Assembly: GCA_039105265.1 (NCBI GenBank)
Contig: JAPFFF010000004.1
Coordinates: forward strand, 434,001 to 498,000
DNA length: 64,000 nt
DNA from: Tritrichomonas musculus
Taxonomy: Eukaryota > Parabasalia > Tritrichomonadida > Tritrichomonadidae
Direction of reading: 5' to 3'
The translations under genes were made by a program, and so were the position numbers. This document shows positions 31,407 through 41,573 of this stretch, in pieces; position 1 is the stretch's first letter; each line of letters opens with the position of its first letter. The notes beneath the pieces are model-generated. The model had not been told where the DNA came from, made no database searches, and saw nothing but the letters and a program-made list of their open reading frames with translations.

Positions 31407-31771
31407 TTTATATTTCTACCAATATTTAATGTTGTTTTATTTGTAATTATTATATTTTCATCTATTACGAAATCAGAACTTTCCTTAATTGAAGAAGTTC
31501 TAGATTTTAATAAATAATTATTTTAGTTAATCAATGAAAATTAAATTTAATAAGTAAAATTGCCAATAATAAAAGTTAAAATATAGAAAATGTTGATATT
31601 TAAATGTTAAAATCGATTTTATAAATCGTCTTACAAATTAAATTCAATTTCGTACATCATTTCTTGGTAAAGCATAAACAGGTTTCATAAAAAGCTAGGT
31701 ATTGGTATATTTTCTTGTTAAATTTTTGTATTCGTTCAAAAAATAAAATATTATAAAAAAGTCAATATTTA
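31407..31771. other. Intergenic between convergent genes
   Basis: About 365 bases of AT-rich spacer holding the two 3' ends. No further feature recognised. Confidence 0.4.
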
Positions 31772-32413
31772 TTAAAGAACATGATGCCTTTTGCATTGCA
31801 TAAGAATCCATTGAGTTGTTTGAGCTCCTGAATAATGGAAAAGTTCATCATTGCCTGAAAAGAATGTTACATCAGGAACGCCATGAACATTTGGGAATTT
31901 AAAGCAAAGATGAGGTATCATATCCCTATTAAATTCTTTTTGATTAGCTACCTCGTCCCCATTAAGCCCAACGCTTGAAGCAACTTCGCCAATAACTTTT
32001 CTTAGCGAAATATTTTTATTTTCTTCATAGTTAGCTTTAAGAAGAGCAACATGAAATTGGTGTTGCTTTTCTGGATAATGTGCTGCCACATATTCAGAAC
32101 AGCAGTGAGCTTCAAATGTATCAACTGCAATATCATTCCATTTCAGAGGCATCTGGTCGTCTTTGGCAGATTCTTCAACATCATTTAGCCAATAAGGATG
32201 AGGTGCGCCCCATCTTTTAGCCATGTATGTTCCAAAATCCATTCCTCCCTGAGGTATGCGATCTTCTATCAAAAACGTATGCCATGTAACTTCAACAGGT
32301 ATTTTTTCTTTTTGTAGGAATTGAATAGCACGATCTAGCCTGACTCCACCTACATAGCACCATGGGCAAAGGAAATCGGAAACAACTTGAACTTTGATAG
32401 GTTTGATAGACAT
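31772..32413 (-). CDS. DsbA-family oxidoreductase, FrnE-like
   Basis: A 213-residue protein with the FrnE/2-hydroxychromene-isomerase-like DsbA fold. VQVVSDFLCPWCYVGGVRLD at residues 8-27 carries the CPWC active site and the following YVGGVRLD. The central helical insertion runs from WHTFLIEDRIPQGGMDF through AHCCSEYVAAHYPEKQ, and GVPDVTFFSGNDELFHYSGA near the end gives the cis-proline loop (GVP) and final strand. There is no signal peptide, so it acts in the cytosol or an organelle. In trichomonads such proteins have been connected with thiol and oxygen-stress chemistry; the substrate here is unknown. The family is mainly bacterial, so lateral acquisition is possible. Confidence 0.9.
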   Translation of the reverse strand: MSIKPIKVQVVSDFLCPWCYVGGVRLDRAIQFLQKEKIPVEVTWHTFLIEDRIPQGGMDFGTYMAKRWGAPHPYWLNDVEESAKDDQMPLKWNDIAVDTFEAHCCSEYVAAHYPEKQHQFHVALLKANYEENKNISLRKVIGEVASSVGLNGDEVANQKEFNRDMIPHLCFKFPNVHGVPDVTFFSGNDELFHYSGAQTTQWILMQCKRHHVL

Positions 32414-32630
32414 TTATTTACTCATAAACTATTCAAATGTCTATGAATGGTAGTTTCTGTTTTGTATTACAAATTTGCATTTTTTCTCATTATTTATTAA
32501 TTTGTTAACTTATTCATTTTATCTTTTAAATTTTTATTCTCGATATTTTGACAATGTTTCATTTTTTTGGCAAAATTGAATTCAAAATTCAAAACTTTGT
32601 CGAATATTAATCATAATATATATTTTAAAT

Positions 32631-34946
32631 ATGAGCGACGAAATTACTTTCGAATTTATTACCGACACAGGATTCAGAATAAGTCAAATTCTTTATAGCG
32701 ATCCGGACAAAGCTGACTGGTGTAACAATGTTATTAACAAAGTCAGCCAAGAAGGAAATTTTCCCCCAGGCTTAGTACATGAAATTACTAACTATCTTTC
32801 TGAACTCGGAGATGACGAATCAATAGAACTTGGTAATTATATTAGTCAAATTTGTCAAGATGAAGATAACATTGATAACTTGTTAAATTCTATATTCTTC
32901 CCAGTGGATGAAGAAGAGGATATTATTGAAGAGGGAGGAAGTGTCCCTCCAATTGTAATTCCTGAAGAAGAAGAAGATTCAAAAACCATAAATGAAGCTG
33001 ATCTTGATCCTGAGTCTTATTTCGAAAATGAAATTAAGAAGGTAATGAGTACATACTTCTTATCTCGTGATATCGCATATGCATTGCTTAATAAGTTTGA
33101 ATGGCAAAATAATAAATTGCAATCAGAATGGTTCAAAAATCAAAAAAAAATTCTTGAATCATTACGAATCGTTCTTGGAAGCAAAAATGTCCCAAATCTC
33201 AAATCACCACTTACTTTTAGGGTAATTAATCAAGGTGAGTGTCCACTTTGCCTCGAAGACAAAGAGTTGTATGAGCTTTATTGTGGGCATCATATCTGTA
33301 AAGAATGCTTGATCGATGAGATTCTCCAACTAATTTATGATAATAAGCCTCCGGTCTGTCGTCAAATATGTGAAAATGGTGAAAAATGTAATGCAGAAAT
33401 AATGAAAGGAGATGTTAAAAATCTATTTGAAGGTGACAATGAGAATTTCCAGAAATATAAAAAAGTTATATTAAGTAATGAAATTCTTCGTGATAGTGAT
33501 GTAAAGCAATGTCCAAATCCACATTGTGATTGGATTATTACGCCAGCAAACAAATTACCTTGCCATGTTGGAAGATGTCCTCAATGTCATGCTGTTGTTT
33601 GTTTACTATGTGGTCATAAAGCTCATGCCCCTCTCATTAATTGCGATAAAAAAGAAGAATTTCGTAAGAAAATTGCAACCGAAATGCGTCAACTTGAAGA
33701 TGATCAAGAGGCTTGGTTTGCTCGTGAAGAACGTCTCAAAGATTATCGTGCCTCACATATTGCAGAGGTTAAACAGGTTTTTGATCGAAGTGTTAACGAA
33801 CTCAGGCAAAAAGTAGAAAATGACACTAAAGAAGAAAAAAAGCAGATCCAAGATCTCAATAAAATAATTAATGAACTTAACAATCAGATTTCTGGACTTA
33901 GACGAAAACTCAATAGTTATCTTGATTTGAACAAGCCAAAAGAAGATGTTAATCGCCTTACTTCAGAAATTGAGTACCTAAATCAAGAAATTAGTAAAAA
34001 GACTGAATTGAAATCTTTATATGATAAAGATCTCAGAATGAAAATTAAAGAAGGAAATGCTGATATAAATACAGCACAACAAGAAGCTGGCTTTTTCACA
34101 GCAGCTCTTACTAGCTCAGGCCAATATCAATATTATATGGTTAAATTCAGAGAGAGTCAAGATATTCGTGCCTATCAAAACATTTCTGTTACCAGTAATG
34201 ATGATGATTATATCAAGAAAATCACCAAAAAATGCCCAAAATGTAAAACTCCAATTCAAAGGAATGAAGGTTGCAATTATATGCAATGTCATCGCTGTAA
34301 TTTCGAATTTTGTTGGGCATGTGAAGGCCCTTGGAATCCAACTCACAGTAACCACTGGCAATGCCCTAAATATAAAATTGCCCAAGATGTTAATCAAAAG
34401 AAAAAATCACTATGTGGAATCGACTTTAATGATATGAATGATAAAAAATTCTATCCACAACCGATGTCTGTTGATAAAAGAACTGAATTCATGAGATGGA
34501 ATAATTTGTATACATCATTTAGACTTCAGAAAGATAAATATAAAGAATTATATCAGAAGTTCATGAACTTTGATAATGAAGAGCATGACCCTGCTAAAGG
34601 TCCTTTCCCTGATTTTAAGCTTAGTCCAAGAAACAAGTTGATAAAAGTATTAAATCAGGAAGCCAATGAAAAAATTTCAGAAATGAAAGCAGTTCAAATT
34701 TTGAATACTGCCTTATTTGCTCAATCTGTCATTATGTGGAGTTATCCATCTTTGTATTATATGGCCAGAATGCCGCAAAAAGCACGAGTCTTTGAATACA
34801 AGATATCAGTTTTGGAAGAAAACAAAGATAGCCTATTAAGCTTTATCAACGACGCGACTAACTTTTCTTGTAACGACATTTTGAGACGCACAGAAGCTCT
34901 TGAGAAAGAAATAGAAGTTATTCTTGATGACGCTGTTATATTCTAA
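32631..34946 (+). CDS. Ariadne-type RBR E3 ubiquitin ligase with coiled coil between IBR and RING2
   Basis: A 771-residue protein. Order: acidic N-terminus, UBA-like helices as in ariadnes (residues 125-180, YFLSRDIAYALLNKFEWQNN), RING1 (about 203-258, CPLCLEDKELYELYCGHHIC), IBR (about 294-342, CPNPHCDWIITPANKLPCHV), coiled coil (about 345-500), RING2 (about 534-580, CPKCKTPIQRNEGCNYMQC), then a helical C-terminal domain. The Cys in GCNYMQC is at the position of the catalytic, ubiquitin-accepting cysteine of ARIH1, and CWACEGPW follows as in ariadnes. Ordinary RBR proteins have only a short IBR-RING2 linker, so the roughly 190-residue insertion is unusual. A paralogue with the same layout lies at 56.5 kb. 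A weak motif (CAAAACTTTGTCGAAT) sits about 35-45 bases upstream of the ATG. Confidence 0.9.
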   Translation: MSDEITFEFITDTGFRISQILYSDPDKADWCNNVINKVSQEGNFPPGLVHEITNYLSELGDDESIELGNYISQICQDEDNIDNLLNSIFFPVDEEEDIIEEGGSVPPIVIPEEEEDSKTINEADLDPESYFENEIKKVMSTYFLSRDIAYALLNKFEWQNNKLQSEWFKNQKKILESLRIVLGSKNVPNLKSPLTFRVINQGECPLCLEDKELYELYCGHHICKECLIDEILQLIYDNKPPVCRQICENGEKCNAEIMKGDVKNLFEGDNENFQKYKKVILSNEILRDSDVKQCPNPHCDWIITPANKLPCHVGRCPQCHAVVCLLCGHKAHAPLINCDKKEEFRKKIATEMRQLEDDQEAWFAREERLKDYRASHIAEVKQVFDRSVNELRQKVENDTKEEKKQIQDLNKIINELNNQISGLRRKLNSYLDLNKPKEDVNRLTSEIEYLNQEISKKTELKSLYDKDLRMKIKEGNADINTAQQEAGFFTAALTSSGQYQYYMVKFRESQDIRAYQNISVTSNDDDYIKKITKKCPKCKTPIQRNEGCNYMQCHRCNFEFCWACEGPWNPTHSNHWQCPKYKIAQDVNQKKKSLCGIDFNDMNDKKFYPQPMSVDKRTEFMRWNNLYTSFRLQKDKYKELYQKFMNFDNEEHDPAKGPFPDFKLSPRNKLIKVLNQEANEKISEMKAVQILNTALFAQSVIMWSYPSLYYMARMPQKARVFEYKISVLEENKDSLLSFINDATNFSCNDILRRTEALEKEIEVILDDAVIF

Positions 34947-35387
34947 TAAATTTAAATTTAAAAATAATTTTATTATATGTGAATATATTAAGATATCCAA
35001 CTTGAGGGGAAAAAATTATCTTTATTTCTAAATGTCAAAATATACAAAAATTATAATCTTTGCAAAATTATATATTCCAACTAAAATTATTTCAAAATTA
35101 GTGATGAATTCCAATATATTTCATATTTAAAAAGTGTTATGATGTTCATGTTATTAGAACTGTATGCAAATATATTTAATTGTATATTTTGAATGAGTGC
35201 AGCCTGCTTTCAATGTATTTTGTTCAGCCTATTTAAATTTAATAATTTAAAAACTAATTTATTCAAAATTTGAGAGAAGTATTATATAAATTTCATAAAA
35301 TTTTTATAATCTAAGAATAAATTGAAAGAATATAAAATTTATAAAAAGAAATATATGGAGAAGTATTGATATCATTTTTATTTAAAT
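34947..35387. other. Intergenic, AT-rich
   Basis: About 440 bases between the RBR ligase and the charged helical protein, both rightward. No gene or clear repeat. It is probably 3' UTR and promoter. Confidence 0.4.
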
Positions 35388-35822
35388 ATGTCGAATACAG
35401 AGAATCAATTACAGACAGTTCCACGTAAGGAAGTCTGCCGCGAAATGAGAGAAGAAAAGCGTGAAGAACGTCGTGAAGCAAGACGAGAACGCCGTGCAGA
35501 AAAGCGAGGCGAGAGTTATAGTGATTCGGAAGAAGAAAGTTCGTACAGCTATGAAAATTCTCCAGAAAATAAAGATAATGCAAGTCATCAACATCATGAT
35601 TATAAAAATGAGATTCGAGAAGCCAAACGTGATGCTAAAATTCACAGACGCGAACGCAAACAACAAATGAAAGAAGAACGCCGTGAAGAGAAGGAAGAAC
35701 GCAAAGCAGAGCGAAGAGAAGATAAAATCAAGCGTAAAGAAGAAAGGCATCATCGAAGACTAGAAAAAAAGAGTGCTAAATATGAAGCAAAGCTTCATAG
35801 ATATGAAGACAAATTTGATTAA
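35388..35822 (+). CDS. Highly charged single-helix protein (paralogue A)
   Basis: 144 residues, nearly all K, R and E, with a serine/acidic break near residues 45-65 (SYSDSEEESSYSYENSPENK). It begins MSNTENQLQTVPRKEVCREM, then RREARRER and KEERKAERRED-type repeats. Alternating short runs of E and R/K predict a stable single alpha helix or coiled coil. No catalytic or membrane motif. The first 40 residues are nearly identical to the 187-residue protein at 51.5 kb, with QLQTVPRKEVCREMREE conserved exactly, while the C-terminal repeat number differs. Function unknown; such proteins can be spacers or nucleic-acid binders. Both copies lie near an RBR ligase gene. Confidence 0.8.
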   Translation: MSNTENQLQTVPRKEVCREMREEKREERREARRERRAEKRGESYSDSEEESSYSYENSPENKDNASHQHHDYKNEIREAKRDAKIHRRERKQQMKEERREEKEERKAERREDKIKRKEERHHRRLEKKSAKYEAKLHRYEDKFD

Positions 35823-36131
35823 ATTTATTATGTTTCTTATTAAAAAAAAAAAAGTTCTTATTTCATCTTTATTGTTTCATTTGTATAATAAAATTGTTTA
35901 TTTTGTTAATCCTTTTTTCAATAAATGCTTAATTTCAAATAAAATTTCAAACTTTAAATATAGGTTAAATAATTTTCATGAAATACATGGTGCAGCAACA
36001 AGTTAGGCAGTAATTCGAAGTGATATAAGCAATGCTATTCAAATACGAAAGTTTGATCTAATCAAATGCATTTATTTATATATTCTTTCAAATTCACAAA
36101 TAAACTAATTAAAAAGTTTAAATAATTTAAA
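35823..36131. other. Intergenic with AAAAAGTTT motif
   Basis: About 310 bases of AT-rich spacer. It ends with AATTAAAAAGTTTAAAT, about 15-25 bases before the next start, a version of the promoter-like motif seen elsewhere but closer to the ATG. No gene seen. Confidence 0.35.
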
Positions 36132-36380
36132 ATGCAAAAATCAAGCACTGAAGAATTGATTGACGATTCAAAAAAATGGGCGAATGATGTAAAACTTGAT
36201 ATGATCGCAGCAACATTATTAGATCCAAACTTAATTTGCTTTCGATCAGTTGCAACAGATCAACCTGAAGAGGTTGTTATTACCGATTTAATGGATCAAA
36301 TGTCTCAACAATATGTTCCACACCAAGTTAAAGATTTAATTAGTTTTTTACCAACTTTAATCGGAAATACTGTAAAATGA
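36132..36380 (+). CDS. Small helical protein, 82 residues, unknown
   Basis: Starts MQKSSTEELIDDSKKWANDV and continues with LDMIAATLLDPNLICFRSV and YVPHQVKDLISFLPTLIGN. Composition is balanced and amphipathic, unlike random ORFs in this AT-rich DNA, and an AAAAAGTTT motif lies just upstream. There is no signal peptide, cysteine cluster or recognised domain. It might be a small subunit of a larger complex. It is convergent with the HSF2BP-like gene. Confidence 0.6.
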   Translation: MQKSSTEELIDDSKKWANDVKLDMIAATLLDPNLICFRSVATDQPEEVVITDLMDQMSQQYVPHQVKDLISFLPTLIGNTVK

Positions 36381-36498
36381 TATATTTATTTTTTTTTTTC
36401 GCTAGATATTCACTTTTACCTTAGCTTAGTTTCAAATTATAATTAGTAAACTATATAGATAAGCATTATATATAACAAACAAGTAAAGTATTCTTATT

Positions 36499-37509
36499 TT
36501 ATGAATATATTCTTTTTACACCAAATCTTTTTGGTTTCAATGGTTGCTGTTCTTCTTCTTGAATGTTAGCAATATCTTTGATTTTGGCTAAAATTTTTAA
36601 GTCTGGCTCTCCGTATTTTTTCATATTGTAATAGAGTTTCTTTAAATCATTCTGTGAATAAAAATTCAAAGTTTTTACATATTTCATACTGATTAAAGTA
36701 TCAAGGATGCTGACAATTACCTGGAAATCATTTTGATCTTTTGTGGGATCAATGCTCAATTGGATTAAATAGTCTGAGCAAAATTTAATGCAGCCCTCTC
36801 GAATAAGATCGATGCACATTTCATCAGCAATACTTATATTCTTAGCTAAGTAGAGCACCAATTGCCTTGCTCTTGGTTCGCAGACCAACTCATAATTATT
36901 AAATAATTTTTTGATGCATGGAATTGGTGACTGATGAAATGCTTTCATAAGAGACTCTCTTCCTTGATATGATGAAGAGAGATTAACCAGAATTCCCAAA
37001 ACAGCGAGGTTTGAATTAACATTGTCTGCTTTCTCAACAAATTGAAAGAGAACGTCATATAAATCATCGAATTGTGATAGAATTTCTGCATTAAAACTTT
37101 TTGATGTCATTGACCAAATCAAAGAGAGAAGAGGAGTTATTCTTTTATTTCTAATAATTGAAGCTTTGGTAGCAATTGACCTTGACATAGATTTTGCGTT
37201 ATTTAAATCATTTTCTAAAATTGAATGTTGATTTTTGAGTTCATCATATTGTATATTATATTGTAAGATATCTTCAATTCTATTTTCATTGCAATATTTA
37301 ATTTGATTCTCGATTGAATCAATTATGGTCATAATATGATTGCATGTTAGCCAAAAATCTGATTGGCCATTGATTAATTCGATTTCAGTTTTCATTGATT
37401 GATTTGTCATTTCCCCAAATGTTTCAAGTTCAGTTGAAAGATTTGAAAGAAGAATATTTCTTTCCTGGATCATTGGTAAAATTGAAGAATCATTGTTTTC
37501 TTCAAACAT
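36499..37509 (-). CDS. Coiled-coil plus ARM-like protein resembling HSF2BP (MEILB2)
   Basis: 336 residues. The first 140 or so are coiled coil (for example NIQYDELKNQHSILENDLNN), the rest are helical ARM-type repeats. Order and wording follow vertebrate HSF2BP (334 residues): TPLLSLIWSMTS matches its first ARM helix, LAVLGILVNLSSSYQGRESL its G-I-V-x-N-x-A-x5-GRE-F-L helix, and RQLVLYLAKNISIADEM the L-x-L-x-x-N-x-S-I segment. HSF2BP brings BRCA2 and the recombinases to meiotic breaks. No experimental role can be claimed in a trichomonad; a generic ARM-repeat protein remains possible. It shares a very short divergent spacer (87 bases) with the GAF protein gene. Confidence 0.5.
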   Translation of the reverse strand: MFEENNDSSILPMIQERNILLSNLSTELETFGEMTNQSMKTEIELINGQSDFWLTCNHIMTIIDSIENQIKYCNENRIEDILQYNIQYDELKNQHSILENDLNNAKSMSRSIATKASIIRNKRITPLLSLIWSMTSKSFNAEILSQFDDLYDVLFQFVEKADNVNSNLAVLGILVNLSSSYQGRESLMKAFHQSPIPCIKKLFNNYELVCEPRARQLVLYLAKNISIADEMCIDLIREGCIKFCSDYLIQLSIDPTKDQNDFQVIVSILDTLISMKYVKTLNFYSQNDLKKLYYNMKKYGEPDLKILAKIKDIANIQEEEQQPLKPKRFGVKRIYS

Positions 37510-37596
37510 TTTATTTCTGATCGAAAAAAATCCTGCATCAAATATTTTGATGTAAATGACATTTGATATAAAAAAATGTTATTTAAATAACGTTCT

Positions 37597-40500
37597 TTGA
37601 TGAATAATTCGCTTTTCTTCGATATGAACTTTGGAAATGATATGTACTCATATGATATTGAACGTATTGCAGACCTTAAATCTATGGCAGAGTATGGAAA
37701 AAGGACAATTAAAAGATTGCAAGACGAACTTAAAGAAGTACAACAAACAATTGAAAAACAAATGTTAATAATTGATAATATTAATAATTTATTTGCAACG
37801 ACAAAAGCGTCAACTTATTGTACAAACGAGCAATCTATTATATATCAGACTTTATCAAAAGAAAGTTTACAGAAGAAGGATTCCGCATTACCAGAAATTC
37901 TTGAACCTAAAGGTGATCTATATAATTATCCGCAAACAACAGAAATTATTTCGGCTTTAAAGAAAGCTAATGATTTTCAAGATTTTTTTTATGATTTTCC
38001 GCTCGCATTTGTTGCACTTTTTGATCAATCACCAATACAATTTAATACTGATGAAATTATTTTAGAGGTTGAAACCTGGCCAACAGAAAGGAGAATTGAT
38101 TTTTTCACTTCATTTTTTGAGCACTTAAACTCAGTTGCATTTTTTTTATCTTCACTATTGTCGTTGGTTGATTGCCAATCAATACCAACCATGAGTGAAT
38201 ATCTCGAAACAGGTCTTTCATCTATATTAAATTGTGCCCGTGTTGCGTTTTTTATGTTTGATAACGAAGAAGACGAATTAATCATGGAAAAGCATCAATT
38301 ACAAATGAGAATGCAATTAAACAACGGAATTATATTCGAATCATTACAAAAAAACAAGCAATCGCTAGTTTCACGAGGATTCGAAAATATATCCAAAGAC
38401 GATCTCTCCTTACTTAAAAAGAACCATGTTGTTCTATCAGTTCCTGTATATTGCAATTCAACTCCTACAGCACTTTTATTATTATATGATAAAATTGGAG
38501 GATTCCGCCAATATGATTATATAATTGGTCAAACACTTTCAAAATTCATTAGCCAAGCCATCCCTATTATTTTAATGAGACAAGAGCAAAAGAAAGTTTC
38601 AAAGATGCTCCACGGATCACTTGATTCTTTTCTTCAACTTGTCAGTGCCAAAGATTTAAAAACTTTTTTAAAAGTCGTTCCTTCCACTTTTTCACAGCAC
38701 TTTCAATGCGAAGATGCCAAAGTTTACAAGATTTCAGAAGATGGCCAATTTTTCTCTGAAATTGTAGATGAAGGGAAATCGGAAAGTTTTCCAATAAACA
38801 CTGGAATCATTGGCGAATCGATTTCGCAAATGGAGGCAATAAATGTGACGCATCCTGAATTTTCGGTGTCTTTTTGTGCAGCCGTTGATAGGTCAAATCC
38901 GACGGTTATAACGAATTCCATATTATCATGTCCTATTCTTGATGAAGAGAAGAAGTTTCCAAGATTCGTCATTGCGCTTTTCAACAAGAAAGACTTGGAC
39001 TCTTTTACTGATCTTGACATTGAAAAAGTGAAGATGGTTTGTGAGAATTTGAATAACATTATCATTTCACTTTTGACGTCATCGGATTTGACAATGGCGG
39101 TTGAAAATTCAGAGCATATGGTTTCCCTTTACAACTCACTTTTTGACATGTTCGCAGCACTCTCAATGAAGGACAATTTGAATGACTCCTTCAATGAATT
39201 GAGAGAGGCTATCAAAAAGTCGATTATTGAAAAAGTTTCTGTTGATCTTTTCTATGTTGAGCGGCCCTACAAAAACATATCGTCTGCCGACGGAGACTAC
39301 AACGCTCGCCTATCGTCAGATGACATTCAGGATCCTATCGTTCACATCACTTCATCTTCTGAAACAAAAGAATTGTTGGGCGAGCCAACACCGACAATTT
39401 TGTCTGGTCTAAAAAGTGCTGAAGACGAGCCTATTGGGCTATTCAAAATAATATTTGAGAATGATTCAAAATTGAATTCAAAAAAATTGAATAATCTATC
39501 GGTTTTTCAGTCATCGACATCTTTCATTATAAAGAACGATGAAAATCCATTGAAAAGTCAATCTAAATTTGAGAAAAGTCCTCAATTTAAAGATTTGAAT
39601 GATAAACCGTTGGAAGAGATCCTATCGTTCTGGCAAAAATTAATTGGCCCTATTATTGACCTTATAGTAAAGAAAAATAACATTTTAAAGTTGATTCGAA
39701 TTTGTGACAATGTCATTGATAAACTTCCTTCTGATCCGTTTTTGGCAGTGTCTGTTTTCAATGATCTTCAGTGTGTACTAAATTCGAACAATCAAAAAGG
39801 TGAAAAAAATGACCATTTTGAAATGACAGTTATTGATAAAAATGATGATTTTTATCAAAGAACAAGAGATTTGATTGTTTCTTTTAGTTTGTTGCTTGCT
39901 TCATCACAAAAAGAAACTGAAAGTTTAGAAAATGATGATGATGATCAATATTTTTCGAATTTAAAAAAGTCTTTTGATTTTACACCAGATTCAAAATACA
40001 ATTCAATTTTGAATGATTCAAAATTTGATGTGTTTTCTTTTCAAAATGACTTTTTGAATGAATTGATAATTTCTGCTTTGTCGAACTTTGGTGTCCTCAA
40101 CTTCTTATCAATTGACTCGAAATTAGCATATTCCCTCATTGATGAACTAAGATCAATGCATACATCAAATGGATTTCAAACATGGGACCTTGCTGTCGAT
40201 CATTTTCAATTTGCTTCTTTTTTGCTTCAAAATCTTGGGAAAAAAGTGTTAATTACAATTGAACAAATCACTTCTATATTGTTTTATCTTTTATCTCTCT
40301 ATTGCGTTCCATATTTGAACGATCCAGAAATGAATCTGGACAAACCTCAAGTGAATTCGGTTTATACACCATCAGAATTAATAACAAAATTTTATATTGA
40401 AAATGGTGAAGGAATTATGCCACTTTCATCTTTTATTGCGGCTGTCTCAAGAATGAATGATCAATCTGCAATCAAAAAAGAGTCAATTGACGCAATTGCG

Positions 40501-40848
40501 CCTTTGATGAAAAAATTAGATTGTACTCAATCATTTGACTTCTTAAATACAGGAGAATTATATATTTTTATTACTTGTATATCACAATACTCTTATCTTT
40601 CAAGATCACCAGAAATTTCCAAAAAATGGATTGATAAGAGACTCAAAGAAGAGTTTTCTGAAGATGAATTGCAAAATGATAGTAATGATTCATATAGTTA
40701 TGAAATTTTAATGTCTCAGATCGATTTTGAATTAAAATCAATTTTAATGCCAACTTTTGGGGAAATAGTAAAAAAGGACATTAAAATTGATCATATACGC
40801 AAACTGTTCACAAGCACTATGTCTGCTATCACAGAAAACACAATTTAA
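37597..40848 (+). CDS. GAF-domain protein with degenerate cyclic-nucleotide phosphodiesterase domain
   Basis: 1083 residues. A short coiled coil (30-65) is followed by GAF-like domains at about 200-330 (ILNCARVAFFMFDNEEDELI) and 345-480 (FQCEDAKVYKISEDGQFF, FPINTGIIGESISQ), perhaps a third at 500-620. Residues about 790-1070 follow the helical plan of class I PDE catalytic domains, including LAVDHFQFASFLLQNLGKK and LITIEQITSILFYLLSLYC, equivalent to the HA-x-DV and LALLxAALxHD helices. The metal-binding residues of the family (HN-x-x-HA, HD) are replaced: GFQTWDLAVDHF aligns with the first and CVPYLND with the second. It is therefore probably a catalytically dead, GAF-regulated scaffold or nucleotide sensor. 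The PDE assignment is by pattern, not search. Confidence 0.55.
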   Translation: MMNNSLFFDMNFGNDMYSYDIERIADLKSMAEYGKRTIKRLQDELKEVQQTIEKQMLIIDNINNLFATTKASTYCTNEQSIIYQTLSKESLQKKDSALPEILEPKGDLYNYPQTTEIISALKKANDFQDFFYDFPLAFVALFDQSPIQFNTDEIILEVETWPTERRIDFFTSFFEHLNSVAFFLSSLLSLVDCQSIPTMSEYLETGLSSILNCARVAFFMFDNEEDELIMEKHQLQMRMQLNNGIIFESLQKNKQSLVSRGFENISKDDLSLLKKNHVVLSVPVYCNSTPTALLLLYDKIGGFRQYDYIIGQTLSKFISQAIPIILMRQEQKKVSKMLHGSLDSFLQLVSAKDLKTFLKVVPSTFSQHFQCEDAKVYKISEDGQFFSEIVDEGKSESFPINTGIIGESISQMEAINVTHPEFSVSFCAAVDRSNPTVITNSILSCPILDEEKKFPRFVIALFNKKDLDSFTDLDIEKVKMVCENLNNIIISLLTSSDLTMAVENSEHMVSLYNSLFDMFAALSMKDNLNDSFNELREAIKKSIIEKVSVDLFYVERPYKNISSADGDYNARLSSDDIQDPIVHITSSSETKELLGEPTPTILSGLKSAEDEPIGLFKIIFENDSKLNSKKLNNLSVFQSSTSFIIKNDENPLKSQSKFEKSPQFKDLNDKPLEEILSFWQKLIGPIIDLIVKKNNILKLIRICDNVIDKLPSDPFLAVSVFNDLQCVLNSNNQKGEKNDHFEMTVIDKNDDFYQRTRDLIVSFSLLLASSQKETESLENDDDDQYFSNLKKSFDFTPDSKYNSILNDSKFDVFSFQNDFLNELIISALSNFGVLNFLSIDSKLAYSLIDELRSMHTSNGFQTWDLAVDHFQFASFLLQNLGKKVLITIEQITSILFYLLSLYCVPYLNDPEMNLDKPQVNSVYTPSELITKFYIENGEGIMPLSSFIAAVSRMNDQSAIKKESIDAIAPLMKKLDCTQSFDFLNTGELYIFITCISQYSYLSRSPEISKKWIDKRLKEEFSEDELQNDSNDSYSYEILMSQIDFELKSILMPTFGEIVKKDIKIDHIRKLFTSTMSAITENTI

Positions 40849-40996
40849 TTATTGAAATTTTAATTAATTTTCAATGATTTTAATATGTTTTTTAATTTAA
40901 GATGCTTATTTTTGTTTATTTGTTTGTAAATATTTCAATAATTTCAACCTATCCAGCAAATGTTTTTTTTTTTTTTTTTTTTTTTGTATATTTATA
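40849..40996. other. Intergenic with 23-base T tract
   Basis: 3' flank of the GAF protein gene. It contains a homopolymer T run at 40963-40985 immediately before the terminal-repeat element that follows. Confidence 0.5.
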
Positions 40997-41573
40997 AAAT
41001 AACCCTTCGGCGGTTTTGTAAACTACGACGACATCACCTATTTTTAAATAGCTTATGCTGAATTTTGGAATTAAGGCGCGCTGAGTTGCAATTACCTCAT
41101 ATAAAAAACTGTAACTTTTTCAAATAAAAAATGGCCAGATTAAAACTTTTTGAATAACTATTTTGAATACTTTATATTATATATAAAACTCATTTTATTA
41201 AACTAAACCAATTTATTACAGAAACTAATCTCACTTTCATATGATTGTCCTTGCAGTTATATAAATTGATTTTATTCATCATTAGCATAACATTATTTAC
41301 TCAAATCATCCTTGCCTCAATACTTATATTAATAATTAATAATTTTTTAAAGCGATATCAAATAACATATATTTCTTTTCAAATATGTAATAAAAAATTA
41401 CTAGTAAGTAATTATATTAATTGAATCTAAAAGAATTTGAAAAAATAATATAATTATATTTCTTTTCAAAATCGACCAAATAAAATACGGCGATTGTATA
41501 GAGTGGTTTTGGCAAAATTACGGATTTGACAACGGCACTCCCCAACTACGGCCTACGGCCGGAAGGGTTATTT
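40997..41573. repeat. Possible 577-bp MITE with AAATAACCCTTC termini
   Basis: AAATAACCCTTC at 40997-41008 is repeated as its reverse complement at 41562-41573. The two ends also carry the GC-rich words found nowhere else nearby: TTCGGCGGTTTTGTAAACTACG on the left in part, CTACGGCCTACGGCCGG on the right. The inside is AT-rich without a gene. The flanks give no clear target duplication. GGCGGTTTTGTAAACTACG resembles a segment at about 48277-48303 and one upstream of eS24, suggesting a dispersed repeat. Confidence 0.35.
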
